64,000 nt of DNA from Synechococcus sp. PCC 7335 (GTDB lineage: Bacteria > Cyanobacteriota > Cyanobacteriia > Phormidesmidales > Phormidesmidaceae). The first letter of the stretch is position 1; each line of letters starts with the position of its first letter. The DNA lies in NCBI RefSeq assembly GCF_000155595.1, contig NZ_DS989904.1, positions 62,001 to 126,000 of the forward strand, in the 5' to 3' direction. The translations under genes were made by a program, and so were the position numbers. The notes beneath the pieces were generated by a model that was not told the origin of the DNA, searched no databases, and saw nothing but the letters and a program-made list of their open reading frames with translations. Shown here piece after piece: positions 35,973-46,400 of this stretch.

Positions 35973-37022
35973 TTATTGGCATTTGCTCTTAATAGTATAT
36001 GAGCTATTGACTAAGAACATGCGTAGCTTTTGAGCCGCTTGACTGGAGGAAAGCCCTGTCACGGCTATCTCTGGAACAAGGCGATCGCGATTCTCGAGCC
36101 CGTAGCGATAGGTGCGATCATAGTAGTCAAGGGTAATTGAGACAGCAGTAGCTAGATCGCCTACTTGAATAGCAGCGATCGCGGCTTGCGTTCTTTGTCC
36201 TCCTAGCCGTTTACGAATTCGCTCAGTAGCTGAGATTAGATCGGCAGGTGTCGCTTTGCCATAGATATCTACCAACAGCGCTACTCTCTCTGAGATAGGA
36301 CGAGTAATCTCTAGAGCAAAGGCCGCTTCCATCTGTTCAAACAACTCTGCGGGTATTCGACAGGCACCCACTCGCCGGCTCTCTGCTTCAATCCAAACCG
36401 GTCGATCAGGGACAAATTGCTGCCATTCGAGCGCCAAAATGTTTTCAAATTGTTCAGTGCTAGGCTGGGGCGGTAAGCACAGTGCGCCGAAGCTGCTGCC
36501 ACGGTGGTTAGCATACCCTTCTAAATCAAGCACCTGTTCACCCTGCTCGGCTAGTGCATGCAGAATATCTGTCTTGGCTGTGCCGGTCATGCCCCCTAGC
36601 AGAACAATCTTCTTAGTAATAGATAAAGTACTGCGAACCCACTGGCGAAAGGTTTTGTAACCACCTTCGAGCGTAACTATATCAAAGCCTGCAAGATCAA
36701 GTGCCCAAGCGATCGCACCGCTACGCATCCCACCACGCCAGCAATGAACTCGCACCGCTCCATCAGGAGCTAACACTTTTGCTTGTCGGATAAACTCTCC
36801 TAGTTTGGGACCTACGAGATCGAACCCTAGCTCTACTGCCTGTTCTCTGCTCTGTTGCTTGTAGCAAATGCCCACTTTAGCGCGTTCTTCGTCTGTGAAT
36901 AGCGGAAAGCTAATCGCGCCTGGAATATGACCTTGCTCAAATTCACCCGGACTACGCACATCCAAAATTGGACCCGCTGCATTGAGGAATTTATCAATAG
37001 AGACTACGGAAATGTGAGACAC
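35973..37022 (-). CDS. selU: tRNA 2-selenouridine synthase (rhodanese + P-loop)
   Basis: About 349 residues from a GTG at 37022 (SHISVVSIDKFL), which matches the usual family length; the open frame extends to 37235 with 71 unlike residues. The rhodanese domain has LDVRSPGEFEQGHIPGAISFPLF and the catalytic cysteine in HCWRGGMRSG. The C-terminal P-loop part has LLGGMTGTAKTDIL. It replaces wobble 2-thiouridine with 2-selenouridine through a geranyl intermediate. The P-loop reads GTAKT where GSGKT or GNGKT is usual, so one conserved Gly is Ala. Also known as mnmH/ybbB. Confidence 0.85.
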   Translation of the reverse strand: MSHISVVSIDKFLNAAGPILDVRSPGEFEQGHIPGAISFPLFTDEERAKVGICYKQQSREQAVELGFDLVGPKLGEFIRQAKVLAPDGAVRVHCWRGGMRSGAIAWALDLAGFDIVTLEGGYKTFRQWVRSTLSITKKIVLLGGMTGTAKTDILHALAEQGEQVLDLEGYANHRGSSFGALCLPPQPSTEQFENILALEWQQFVPDRPVWIEAESRRVGACRIPAELFEQMEAAFALEITRPISERVALLVDIYGKATPADLISATERIRKRLGGQRTQAAIAAIQVGDLATAVSITLDYYDRTYRYGLENRDRLVPEIAVTGLSSSQAAQKLRMFLVNSSYTIKSKCQ

Positions 37023-37235
37023 AAATATAACTTTAGCGATAGGTAAGCTCTCATATCCTAGTTCTTTTGGTTCATTTGTTCGAGGGTTATCTACTTTGCT
37101 CTGTGCTGCTTTAGAAAGCTCATAAATAGTTGGGATTTCAGTGGAACATACGTTCGAGATGGATAAACGAACTAGACCGCTGCATTGAAGTTCTGTTGCC
37201 GTCGTCTCATAGGTAGGAAACACTTCAACTACCAC

Positions 37236-37536
37236 AAGACGCTTTTGTTAACGCATCTGCTTGCAGAAGATCTTGTAGTAGAGGCTCAACCGGCCGAGGG
37301 AGGTTATTTCTGCTTTTGTTAGAGAAAGTTTTCGAGTAATTCTTTGAAACAACCAAAACCTTGACTCTGTCTCTAAAAAGTAATTACTCACAAGATAGAG
37401 GAATCAACGTTGCGAGCGCAAGCAACAGCTAAATACCGCTGGTATTGTTGATTTGTTCGCACATGACAATCAACTGTGTCCGATGTCGTAAGCTAATGTG
37501 CGTTCGCTTGTGGAAACCAGCTCGTTTGGAATCTAG
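37236..37536. other. Intergenic, about 300 bp, nothing identified
   Basis: Between selU and the SIMPL gene, both on the minus strand. No frame, hairpin with T-run or RNA fold was convincing. It presumably carries the selU promoter. Confidence 0.4.
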
Positions 37537-38304
37537 CTAGTAGCTGATGTACAAGGTTACTTGTCCACTGATGGTTTGTTCTTGTCCGAGGACGATGGTG
37601 CTAGCAGCAGTATCAGCTAGGCGATTTTCGACAGCTTCTGGACGAGGAACAGGGACGCTAACAGAGCCAATAGAGATATTCACAATTTCTGCGCGAGAGA
37701 GTCCTAATGTACTTAGCACCGTGTCCGCCTGCTGCTGCGCATCTTCAACAGCGTTAGCAAGTGCTTGCTGTCTAGCTGCAGTAGTCACATCATCTTCTGC
37801 GACAAAGCTAATGCCGTTGATTTGAGTCGCACCTCGATTGACAGCCTCATCTATGAGGGGTCCTGCCGCTTCGGTTGGTACTCTAAATCTAACGGTGTTA
37901 GTCGCTTGGTAGCCAATTAGCCTCTGCCTGTTGTTTGCATAGTCATAGCGAGGGTTAAGCGAGATGCCACTTGTCTCTAACTTTTGCACATTATCTTGCG
38001 ATTGCAACCACTCAATCACGGCTGTAGACTGCTGAGCCGCCTGCTGTTGAGCTGATTGAGCCGTCTCTGCTTCTATGTTCACGCCTAGATTAACTTGAGT
38101 TAGCGTAGTAGGGATTGACTGTATCCCTACCCCAGTAACACTCAACACTCGCTCTGACTGATGCACAGGACCACTATTCGTTTGAGCTATGGCTGAGCCA
38201 GAGCGCAGGGTGTAGCCTCCTACTGGAACCAGAGTCATCATTGCCAATGCTAAAGCCCACCTTCGACGGCCTAACTGCTTAGGTCGGATTAGCCAAAGTT
38301 TCAT
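37537..38304 (-). CDS. SIMPL-domain (DUF541/YggE) secreted protein
   Basis: 255 residues from the ATG at 38304, which has GAGG about 11 bases upstream; a TTG five codons earlier is less likely. It has a basic N-terminus then a hydrophobic signal (RRRWALALAMMTLVPVGGYTL) with likely cleavage after AIAQ. The SIMPL domain follows: LSVTGVGIQSIPTTLTQVNLGVNIEAE, VQKLETSGISLNPRYDY, TNTVRFRVPTEAAGPLIDEAVNRGATQINGISF and QTISGQVTLYISY. The family is periplasmic and linked to oxidative stress; the activity is not defined. Confidence 0.88.
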   Translation of the reverse strand: MKLWLIRPKQLGRRRWALALAMMTLVPVGGYTLRSGSAIAQTNSGPVHQSERVLSVTGVGIQSIPTTLTQVNLGVNIEAETAQSAQQQAAQQSTAVIEWLQSQDNVQKLETSGISLNPRYDYANNRQRLIGYQATNTVRFRVPTEAAGPLIDEAVNRGATQINGISFVAEDDVTTAARQQALANAVEDAQQQADTVLSTLGLSRAEIVNISIGSVSVPVPRPEAVENRLADTAASTIVLGQEQTISGQVTLYISY

Positions 38305-38571
38305 CACATATTTCCTCAATGTATCTTCGATGCGTTCATCTACTGAACTTCATCTACTAAAAATGCAGATAACTCACTACAGAATACTGTCACTATGATT
38401 GAGAAAAGCACTGGTTTCAGTTTCAGTAACCTCTCACTGGTTCTGCCAGCATGGTTCTGCCAACATTTTAACAATTACATTTGATTGGCATTGAAACAGC
38501 TAAAACTAGACCGGTCAATACATCTAATGATTTTAGATCAATACCCAATTCGATGGCAAAGGTGGACTACT

Positions 38572-39327
38572 CTACCTTCTATCGCTCTGTTTCTTTTCTC
38601 GAAACAGAGCAATCCGCAGGCCAAAGTAATAAGCAATGGAGCTTGCAGCTATACCAACCACGAAAGAACCTAGTAGCAGCGACGCACTTGCAGACACGCC
38701 TAGGCTCATCCACTCTTCCGTGCCAGCAGACGCAGATGGCATCATAATGTCGTTAGGTAGGCGCAATAGCCAACGACCGACATGAAAGTTGAGCGCAAAG
38801 ATAGGAACGTAGGTAAGCGGGTTGCTAATCCACGTGCCGACAGCGGCCATAATCTTATTGCCACGAATCGTAGCGGCGATCGCAACCCCAATGATCGTCT
38901 GAAAGCCTAGTAGCGGAAATGCCCCAGCAAACACGCCAGCAGCAATACCTCTGGCGATCGCATGAGGGCTGCCTTGCATTCTCAAAAAGCGAATATAAAA
39001 GTAGCGAAACAACCGCCGCCAGTAAAGTAAATTGAATCTTTTTAGCACAGAATTATTGGGTAACGCTCTCTGTCTAGCAGCTCTCTTTTTTCTGTTTGAC
39101 TGTTCACTAGAAAAGAGCGGCACCGGCCTTTCCATCAAAGCCAAAGACTCTACATCTCCTGTAGACTCTCTGCGCACTGTAGCAGACGCTTCACTCGCTG
39201 AGCTTCTGTGCATGGACTCTCTAAGTGCAGCCAAGTCTAGAGCAGATAGCGAATAGCGATCTCCTTTCGATGGCGGTAGCGACCTATCGTAATCTGCAGT
39301 ATCAGGTTGTGACATCGAATTTTGCAT
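38572..39327 (-). CDS. DUF2062 membrane protein
   Basis: A 251-residue protein with a polar, serine-rich N-terminal 95 residues, then the DUF2062 block: RRLFRYFYIRFLRMQGSPHAIARGIAAGVFAGAFPLLGFQTIIGVAIAATIRGNKIMAAVGTWISNPLTYVPIF. Three or four hydrophobic helices follow, the last near LLLGSFVVGIAASSIAYYFGL. The family is integral to the inner membrane and of unknown function, often beside glycosyltransferases. The disordered N-terminal extension is unusual in length. Confidence 0.87.
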   Translation of the reverse strand: MQNSMSQPDTADYDRSLPPSKGDRYSLSALDLAALRESMHRSSASEASATVRRESTGDVESLALMERPVPLFSSEQSNRKKRAARQRALPNNSVLKRFNLLYWRRLFRYFYIRFLRMQGSPHAIARGIAAGVFAGAFPLLGFQTIIGVAIAATIRGNKIMAAVGTWISNPLTYVPIFALNFHVGRWLLRLPNDIMMPSASAGTEEWMSLGVSASASLLLGSFVVGIAASSIAYYFGLRIALFREKKQSDRR

Positions 39328-39686
39328 AGCTTACGAAGGATATATCACTAGTCTTTTCACCTCAGCTCAAGAAAGGTTTTTTGGGAGGACTCTAATGGGT
39401 TGTAGCCCAACAGTATTTTGAAGCCAGCCTCAAAATACTACCTTTAAAGTCTTGCACCTTACCTAGTGGCAGGAGGCCAGAGAGATATGCGTCCACTCAG
39501 CTTATTTTATACCAGCGAATGAAATCATCTACCGCGTGAGTGATAAGTTGGCCGTAATACTACAAAGAGGCACTTCCTATCTTTAGATTCGTACTCCTGA
39601 GCAATCCCCTTGTAATTGATATGTTGTGGCTTAGGTCATACAGTTTCTGAACAGACCGCTGCTCTACGCCCTGTGCCCATTCGATC
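39328..39686. other. Divergent intergenic with one strong hairpin
   Basis: About 360 bp between DUF2062 (minus) and mnmE (plus). AGTATTTTGA (39412-39421) pairs with TCAAAATACT (39430-39439) over the loop AGCCAGCC, a perfect 10-bp stem with no T-run. Otherwise no gene is visible. Confidence 0.55.
39412..39439. repeat. Perfect 10-bp inverted repeat
   Basis: AGTATTTTGA and TCAAAATACT flank an 8-base loop. It sits between two divergent genes, so it is not an ordinary terminator. It could be an operator or RNA structure in the mnmE leader. Confidence 0.6.
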
Positions 39687-41066
39687 ATGCCTCAGACCAT
39701 CCACCAAGCTGAAACCATCGTGGCGATCGCTACTGCCATTGTCCCTGAACAAGGGAGCGTTGGCATCGTTAGGCTATCTGGGCTAGATGCGATCGCGATC
39801 GCCAAACAGCTTTTTCACGCGCCTGGACGACAGCCTTGGGAAAGCCACCGCATCCTATATGGACATATCCACAGCCAGCAGACCATCGTTGACGAAGCGC
39901 TGCTGCTGCTAATGGAATCGCCTCGCTCTTACACCCGCGAAGATGTCGTCGAATTTCACTGCCATGGTGGCATTATGGCAGTGCAGCAGGTGCTTCAGCT
40001 CTGCCTACAGCAAGGCGCTAGGCTAGCACAACCAGGTGAATTCACCCTGCGGGCTTTTTTGAACGGACGCCTAGATCTTACTCAGGCTGAGAGCGTTGCC
40101 GATTTAGTTGGCGCTCAGTCCCCACAGGCTGCTCAAACGGCGCTAATGGGAATTAGAGGTAAGCTAGCTGAGGTTATTCGTCAGCTTCGTAGTCAGTGTC
40201 TAGATGTACTGGCAGAGATCGAAGCACGGGTAGACTTTGCCGATGATCTACCACCGATCAATGAAGATGACGTGCGATCGCGCCTTCAATCCATTCATCA
40301 TCAGCTCGCCCAAGTTCTGTTGACCGCTGATCAAGGTGAATTACTTCGTACTGGTCTTAAAGTCGCCATCATCGGCCAGCCCAACGTCGGCAAATCTAGC
40401 TTGCTCAATGCCTGGAGCAAAAGCGACCGGGCAATCGTTACCAATCTGCCTGGTACCACCCGTGATGTCGTCGAGTCGCAGCTCATCGTCGGTGGTATCC
40501 CGATTCAAGTCCTTGACACCGCTGGCATTCACGCTGCCACCAACGAAGTCGAAAAAATCGGTATTGAACGCTCATTAACGGCTGCTCAATCCGCCGATCT
40601 CGTATTGCTGACCATAGACGCCACCGTTGGCTGGACAGCGGCAGACCAAGCCCTCTACGAGCAAATCAAAGACACGCCTCATATTATCGTAGTCAACAAA
40701 ATTGACCTGTTAGCTGATAGTCATCCCACCACCCTCCCACTCCCTCACTCCCCCATCGTCCACACTGCTGCTGCCGTCAACCATGGCATCCCCGAGCTTG
40801 AAGCCGCTATTCTCAGTGCTGCTAACGCGGGCGATCTCACCGCTGCTAATACCGACATCGCCATCAACCAGCGTCAAGCCGCCGCGCTTACCCAGGCTGA
40901 TATTGCGATCGCCCAAGTCGAACAGACCATAGCCAATGCCCTTCCGCTTGATTTTTGGACAATTGACCTACGCATAGCCATTCACGCCCTTGGCGAGGTC
41001 ACTGGAGAAGAAATCACAGAATCTATGCTTGATGAGATTTTTAGCCGCTTCTGCATTGGCAAATAG
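39687..41066 (+). CDS. mnmE: tRNA uridine-5-carboxymethylaminomethyl modification GTPase
   Basis: A 459-residue MnmE/TrmE. The N-terminal formyl-THF domain has [10 protein letters not shown] and [14 protein letters not shown]. The helical domain is interrupted by the G domain (about residues 220-375): [33 protein letters not shown] and VVNKIDLL. The C-terminus is the invariant CIGK. With MnmG it modifies the wobble uridine of several tRNAs. The start ATG at 39687 gives the standard length. Confidence 0.96.
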   Translation: MPQTIHQAETIVAIATAIVPEQGSVGIVRLSGLDAIAIAKQLFHAPGRQPWESHRILYGHIHSQQTIVDEALLLLMESPRSYTREDVVEFHCHGGIMAVQQVLQLCLQQGARLAQPGEFTLRAFLNGRLDLTQAESVADLVGAQSPQAAQTALMGIRGKLAEVIRQLRSQCLDVLAEIEARVDFADDLPPINEDDVRSRLQSIHHQLAQVLLTADQGELLRTGLKVAIIGQPNVGKSSLLNAWSKSDRAIVTNLPGTTRDVVESQLIVGGIPIQVLDTAGIHAATNEVEKIGIERSLTAAQSADLVLLTIDATVGWTAADQALYEQIKDTPHIIVVNKIDLLADSHPTTLPLPHSPIVHTAAAVNHGIPELEAAILSAANAGDLTAANTDIAINQRQAAALTQADIAIAQVEQTIANALPLDFWTIDLRIAIHALGEVTGEEITESMLDEIFSRFCIGK

Positions 41067-41154
41067 CCTTGACGGACATTACCAGCAGACAGAGGTCTGC
41101 GATACACTGTATTCACCGCTTTGTGTTGCTAGCATTTCGTTGTGAAATAGCTCT

Positions 41155-41730
41155 ATGACTGCTCTAACGCTACAGATGCCTCCGTCAACGAAACTCTCGG
41201 ACGAGCAGTTTTATGAACTATGTCGCGTTAATCGTGACATCAGAATTGAGCGTAGCGCCAATGGAGAATTAATCTTGATGCCCCCTACTGGTGGAGAAAC
41301 GGGAATCCGGAACGCTGATATCAACGCTCAGCTTTGGATGTGGAACGAAAGTAAGGGACTAGGCAAAGTATTTGATTCTTCTACTGCTTTTAGGCTTCCT
41401 AATGGAGCCGATCGAGCGCCAGATGCTTCTTGGGTGCAGATTGAGCGGTGGGATGCCTTAACGCCGGAGCAGAAGGAAAAGTTTCCCCCTATTTGTCCTG
41501 ATTTTGTCGTTGAGCTGCGCTCTAAAACCGATCGCCTCTCGGTTCTTCAGGCCAAGATGCAAGAATATGTAGACAATGGCGCCAGACTCGGGTGGTTGAT
41601 CAACCGAACGGATAGTCAGGTCGAGATCTATCGCCCTGATCAGGATGTAAAAGTTCTAATCAACCCTTCGTCTGTATCGGACGGCTCTGTTCTTCCAGAT
41701 TTTGAACTGAAGCTCAAAGGTATTCTTTAG
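41155..41730 (+). CDS. Uma2-family (DUF820) endonuclease-fold protein
   Basis: 191 residues with the Uma2 pattern: LSDEQFYELCRVNRDIRIERSANGELILMPPTGGETGIRNADINAQLWMW, then FRLPNGADRAPDASWV, and the catalytic-type strand FPPICPDFVVELRSKTDRLSVLQAKMQEYVDNGARLGWLI. The D and E-x-K arrangement is that of restriction-endonuclease folds. These genes multiply in cyanobacteria, and their DNA target and role are unproven. A decayed relative of another subgroup lies at 16107-16495. Confidence 0.88.
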   Translation: MTALTLQMPPSTKLSDEQFYELCRVNRDIRIERSANGELILMPPTGGETGIRNADINAQLWMWNESKGLGKVFDSSTAFRLPNGADRAPDASWVQIERWDALTPEQKEKFPPICPDFVVELRSKTDRLSVLQAKMQEYVDNGARLGWLINRTDSQVEIYRPDQDVKVLINPSSVSDGSVLPDFELKLKGIL

Positions 41731-41776
41731 CTCTTGAGCTTCAGCTTGTTCTCTTCGAAAGTTTTAAGTTTCTTTT

Positions 41777-43399
41777 ATGCTGCGTCTCACAGAAGTCAAA
41801 CTTCCTCTAGATCATACTGAAGCTGATCTAAGAGCAGCTATCCTTCAAAAGCTTAAGATCGGTGATGCTGATCTTAAAAATTTTTCAGTTTTTAAGCGTA
41901 GCTACGATGCTAGAAAGAAAAACGCTATTTCATTGGTGTATGCGCTCGATATTGAAACGCCAAAACAAAAACAACTGCTGAGGAAGTTCAAAAAGACAGG
42001 TCGCGTGTCTCCAACTCCCAATATGGGCTATCGATATGTTGCCAAAGCGCCTAATGATCTAGAGATGCGTCCGATTGTGATCGGCGTTGGCCCCTGCGGT
42101 ATGTTTGCGGCGCTGCTGCTAGCCCAGATGGGGTTTCGGCCAATTGTGTTAGAGCGAGGGAAGGCAGTACATGAGCGATCGCAAGACACGTTCGGATTTT
42201 GGAGTAAGCGTAGGTTCAACCCCGAATCCAACGCCCAGTTCGGCGAAGGCGGCGCCGGAACTTTCTCTGATGGTAAGCTCTATAGCCGGATCAAAGATAA
42301 TGACCATCACGGGCGCAAAGTACTACACGAGCTAGTTGAGAATGGCGCTGTTCCAGAAATCTTGTATATCAGTAAGCCACACATTGGCACCTACCGCCTA
42401 GTCAAGATTGTTGAAAATATTCGTAATCAGGTGATTGAGCTAGGGGGAGAAATTAGATTTCAAAGCCGGGTAGAAAAGATTGAGCTGGATAGACAAGGAG
42501 AGAATCGTCAGGTTCGCGGCGTTACCATAGAAAATGGAGACTTTATTGCCAGCAATCACGTTGTTTTAGCAGTTGGTCACAGCGCTCGCGATACCTTTGA
42601 GATGCTCCATCAGCAGGGCGTCTATATCGAGCCAAAACCTTTTTCTGTCGGCTTTCGTATAGAGCATCCGCAGCCACTGATCAATCAGCAGCGCTATGGA
42701 GACAATGCTGGAAATCCCATTTTAGGAGCTGCAGACTACAAGCTAGTGCATCACTGTGCGAATGGTCGCACGGTCTACAGCTTTTGTATGTGCCCAGGTG
42801 GGCAGGTGGTAGCAGCGACTTCTGAAATAGGCAGAGTGGTGACCAACGGTATGAGTCAATACGAGCGTAGCGGCCGCAACGCCAATAGCGGCATTGTGGT
42901 TGGGATTACGCCAGAAGTCGATTACCCTGACGATCCGCTAGGTGGCGTTAAGCTTCAGCGCCAGTTAGAGACCAATGCTTTTAAGCTAGGCGGCGAGACA
43001 TACGAAGCTCCAGGGCAGCTAGTCGGAGATTTTTTGGCAGGGAAGGCTTCGACGGAATTTGGTCAGGTAAAGCCGACCTATCGACCGGGCGTGCATCTGT
43101 GTGACTTAAGTGAGAGTTTGCCGGACTATGCGATCGCCGCTATTCGTGAAGCCATCCCTGCTTTCGATAAAAAGATTAAAGGATTCGCGATGAAAGACGC
43201 TGTTTTAACGGGTGTTGAGACGCGTACCTCTTCTCCTATCCGGATCAAACGAGATGAACGCTTTCAAAGTTTGAACACTCCAGGTCTCTATCCGGCCGGA
43301 GAAGGTGCAGGCTATGCAGGCGGTATTCTCTCGGCTGCTGTTGATGGCATCAAAGTTGCTGAAGCTGTTGCACTGAGTATGGTAGCAGCAAACGAATAA
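41777..43399 (+). CDS. FAD-dependent dehydrogenase (uncharacterised, COG2509-like)
   Basis: A 540-residue flavoprotein. The N-terminal 90 residues (LRLTEVKLPLDHTEADLRAAILQKLKI...FKRSYDARKKNAISLVYALDIE) form the small domain typical of this group. The dinucleotide-binding motif IVIGVGPCGMFAALLLAQMGFRPIVLERG follows, then QFGEGGAGTFSDGKLYSRI. The C-terminal FAD motif is TPGLYPAGEGAGYAGGILSAAVDGIKVAEA. Substrate unknown. It lies about 45 bases after the Uma2 gene in the same direction. Confidence 0.88.
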   Translation: MLRLTEVKLPLDHTEADLRAAILQKLKIGDADLKNFSVFKRSYDARKKNAISLVYALDIETPKQKQLLRKFKKTGRVSPTPNMGYRYVAKAPNDLEMRPIVIGVGPCGMFAALLLAQMGFRPIVLERGKAVHERSQDTFGFWSKRRFNPESNAQFGEGGAGTFSDGKLYSRIKDNDHHGRKVLHELVENGAVPEILYISKPHIGTYRLVKIVENIRNQVIELGGEIRFQSRVEKIELDRQGENRQVRGVTIENGDFIASNHVVLAVGHSARDTFEMLHQQGVYIEPKPFSVGFRIEHPQPLINQQRYGDNAGNPILGAADYKLVHHCANGRTVYSFCMCPGGQVVAATSEIGRVVTNGMSQYERSGRNANSGIVVGITPEVDYPDDPLGGVKLQRQLETNAFKLGGETYEAPGQLVGDFLAGKASTEFGQVKPTYRPGVHLCDLSESLPDYAIAAIREAIPAFDKKIKGFAMKDAVLTGVETRTSSPIRIKRDERFQSLNTPGLYPAGEGAGYAGGILSAAVDGIKVAEAVALSMVAANE

Positions 43400-43440
43400 T
43401 GTTTGTTCTACTTGAGCTGTTCTATTCGTAGAGTGAAGCT

Positions 43441-46400
43441 TCAGTGAGAGGTTTCTAAGCGCAAATCTGATTGCTTATCTGATTGCCTAAAAATTAGAAT
43501 GTATGCGGATGGAATGAAATAGAGCGCCAGCAGGGTTGCCCCGCCAAGGCCGCCGGCGATCGCAATCGCCAAGGGTGGCCAAAATCCGGTGCTATCGAGC
43601 ATCAACGGCACAAAGCCGACAATGGTTGTCACCGTCGTTGCGGCCACATGCCGAGTGGCTTTCAGCACAACCTGTACCGTTGCCTTGACATCGCCCGTTC
43701 TAGCCAGCGGATCTTCTCGCAGCGCTGCTAGTACGACAATAGAATCATTGATCGCCAGACCAATCAGACCCAGCGTTCCGAGAATAGCGGTAAAGCCAAA
43801 GATAGAGTTAAACACCCATAGCGCCATTGCCGCTAGTCCCACCGCGCAGACCGCAACCACACCCAGCAGCGCCGCGATCGCAAACGAATTAAACGATAGC
43901 ACTAGCGTGGCCACCATCAGAATCGCTAGCACGCCTACAGACGCTAGCAAATTGCCGACGGCGGTGCCTCTAGCGTCAGCCTCCCCACCATATTCAATCC
44001 GATAGCCCGTCGGCAGCTCGAAGCCACTTTCTTCTAGCTGCTGTTGAAATTGGGTGAGCACTGTGTCTGGCAAGGCGCCTGCTGTAAGGAAAGCCTGCAC
44101 ATTGTTTACTCGCTGACCGTTGTAGTGGGCGATAGTGGCAATATCAGGAACAAGGTCGATGCTTGCTACAGCAGAAAGCGGCACGGGATTTGCCCCGTCA
44201 GACGTACCATTAGTGCTAAGTAGATCGGTTGAGGCGATCGCACTCAAGTCTCCTCGAACCGCATCACCTACTCTCACCCGCACTGGAATATCTTCCGTAT
44301 CTTCTAACAAAGATCCACCCACCGCGCCATCTAGCGTACTATTGAGCTGAGCGGCGATCGCACTGTTGTCCAACCCCGTCCGCCGTGCGGCGACTTCACT
44401 CACCTGCAAAGCCAGCTTTGGCTGTACTTCGCTCATATCTGCGCGGGTATGAATCACGCTAGGAATCTGCGCTAGCTCGCCGCGTAGCTGATTGCCGATC
44501 TCTCGTAAACGTGACATTTCAGAACCGTAGAGCCGTAGCTCGATGGGTGCTGGGAAAGGCGGCCCTTGTTCTAGCTGACGCACTAAAGCTTGAGCCTGTG
44601 GAAACGCTGCATCTAGCTGTTGTTGGAGTGTGGTGATTGTGTCTCGTAAGTTATCAGCGCTGTTTAGCTGAACGATGCCCTGGGCGTAGTCTGGTGCATT
44701 CTCTCTAGACGCGACTACATTGTAGAAAAAAGAAGGCGCACTTTTGCCCAAAAACCAATGCACCTCCTCGACGGCGGGATGCTCACGGATCAGATCTCTC
44801 GCCTGGAGTACTTGCGATCGCGTCAATGACATCGCTGTTTGAGCGGGCATCTCAAACTCTATTTGAAACTGGTCGCGGTTTGTTGGGGGAAAGAACTGCT
44901 GAGGCAGACTTGCGAATTGCACAAAGCCAAGAATCGGCAGTATTAGCGCCACCCCAATACCAAGGATAGGACGACGAAAAGTCAGGTATAGGCTATTAGC
45001 ATAAGCTGTGCTCAGCGCCCGATTAGAAAAGCCGCCTTCCCACCACTGGTTAGCCCACCACCGTTTAGATGGATGACTAGAGGCGGAAGCAGCCGGTAGC
45101 GGCGCAGCTGGTGTTCCCATCCGTGAGGGCCATCTGCGATAGATCAATCCAATCATTGCAGCAATCACGGTGAGTGAAAGTGCGAGAGAACTCAACAGCG
45201 CTAGAATCACCGTTGTTCCAATCGTGCCAATAAACTCTCCGGTGCCGCCAGGTGAGGTGGCAATAGGAATGAACGCCAGCACAGTGGTTAACGTAGAGGC
45301 GACCAGCGGCACGACTAAATGCTTCACCGTTTCGCTGACGGCCTCACTAGGATGCATGCCAGCTCGCAAGCGGATCTGGACTTCGTCTACAACTACAATG
45401 GCATTGTCAATTAGCAAACCCAGCGCAATAATCAAGCCTGTTACGGACATCTGGTGTAGCGGAATATTTAGCACCTTCATCGCGCCAAACACCATCAGTG
45501 TCGCCAAAGGCAAGGCCAAACCCACGATTGCCGCAGAGCGCCAGCCTAACATAAATAGAGAAACAACAATCACCAGCCCAGAACTCAGCAACAGATTACC
45601 AATCACACCGTTGAGCCGCTGCTGTACATACTGGCTCTGGTCTAGCACAGTTGTAAGGCTGAGCCCGTCGGATAGTGTCTCTTCAAATGCTGCGAGCACT
45701 TGTCTTGCTTCTTGGGCCCAATCATCTACTCGAAAGCTCGATTCTACCTGTACTGACAGCACAACGGCGGGCTTGCCACCAATGAGCGCTAATTCTTCAG
45801 CCGGTTCCTGTACGGCCTTTGAGACTGTCGCCACATCGCCTAACATTCTTGCTTGTCCGTCGTCGCCCACGCGGATCGGAATTTGGCGAATTCTCTCTAA
45901 AGACTCCAAGTTGCTATCAATTTCTAGGAGCAGCTCATCAGCATCGCCTTGCAGCGTTCCTGCTGAGACCTTGGCATCGCTCGCACGGACTTGTTGCGCG
46001 ATCGCCTCTGCCGTCAATCCCAACCGCGCCGCGATCGCCTGATCTACAACAACCTGAATTTCTTCATCCGCCACCCCGAATAGCTCTACTTTATCCGTAC
46101 CTGGAATCACCTTCAGCTGATCTTCTAAACCTTCCGCTACTCGCTGCAACAGGGCAGCGTTCACCGGTGATTCTAAATCCCAGGTCAGCCCTACGATCAG
46201 GGCATTGGCTGCAACATCAGCATCTTCGTACACCGGATCTTGCGCCCCCGGCGGTAGCTCTGGGGTCACATCCTCTAGCTGACTACGAATCCTTGCCCAC
46301 ACAGGCGCAACGTTTGCTACGGCATCCTTTAGCTCTATCGTAACTACAGAAATATTGGGGCTAGAAGTTGATTCGATGTTGCTAATTTCTTCAACATCAG

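Noticed and set aside
38481-38747. Plus-strand frame of 88 codons at the end of DUF2062
   Set aside because: Mostly antisense to the DUF2062 gene, and its sequence shows no hydrophobic or domain pattern.
43589-44005. Plus-strand frame of 138 codons
   Set aside because: It is the complement of the permease's C-terminal half with a Thr/Ser/Ala-rich translation.
45170-46042. Long plus-strand frame of 290 codons
   Set aside because: It lies entirely antisense to the RND permease, has Ser/Thr-rich low-complexity translation and no family signature.
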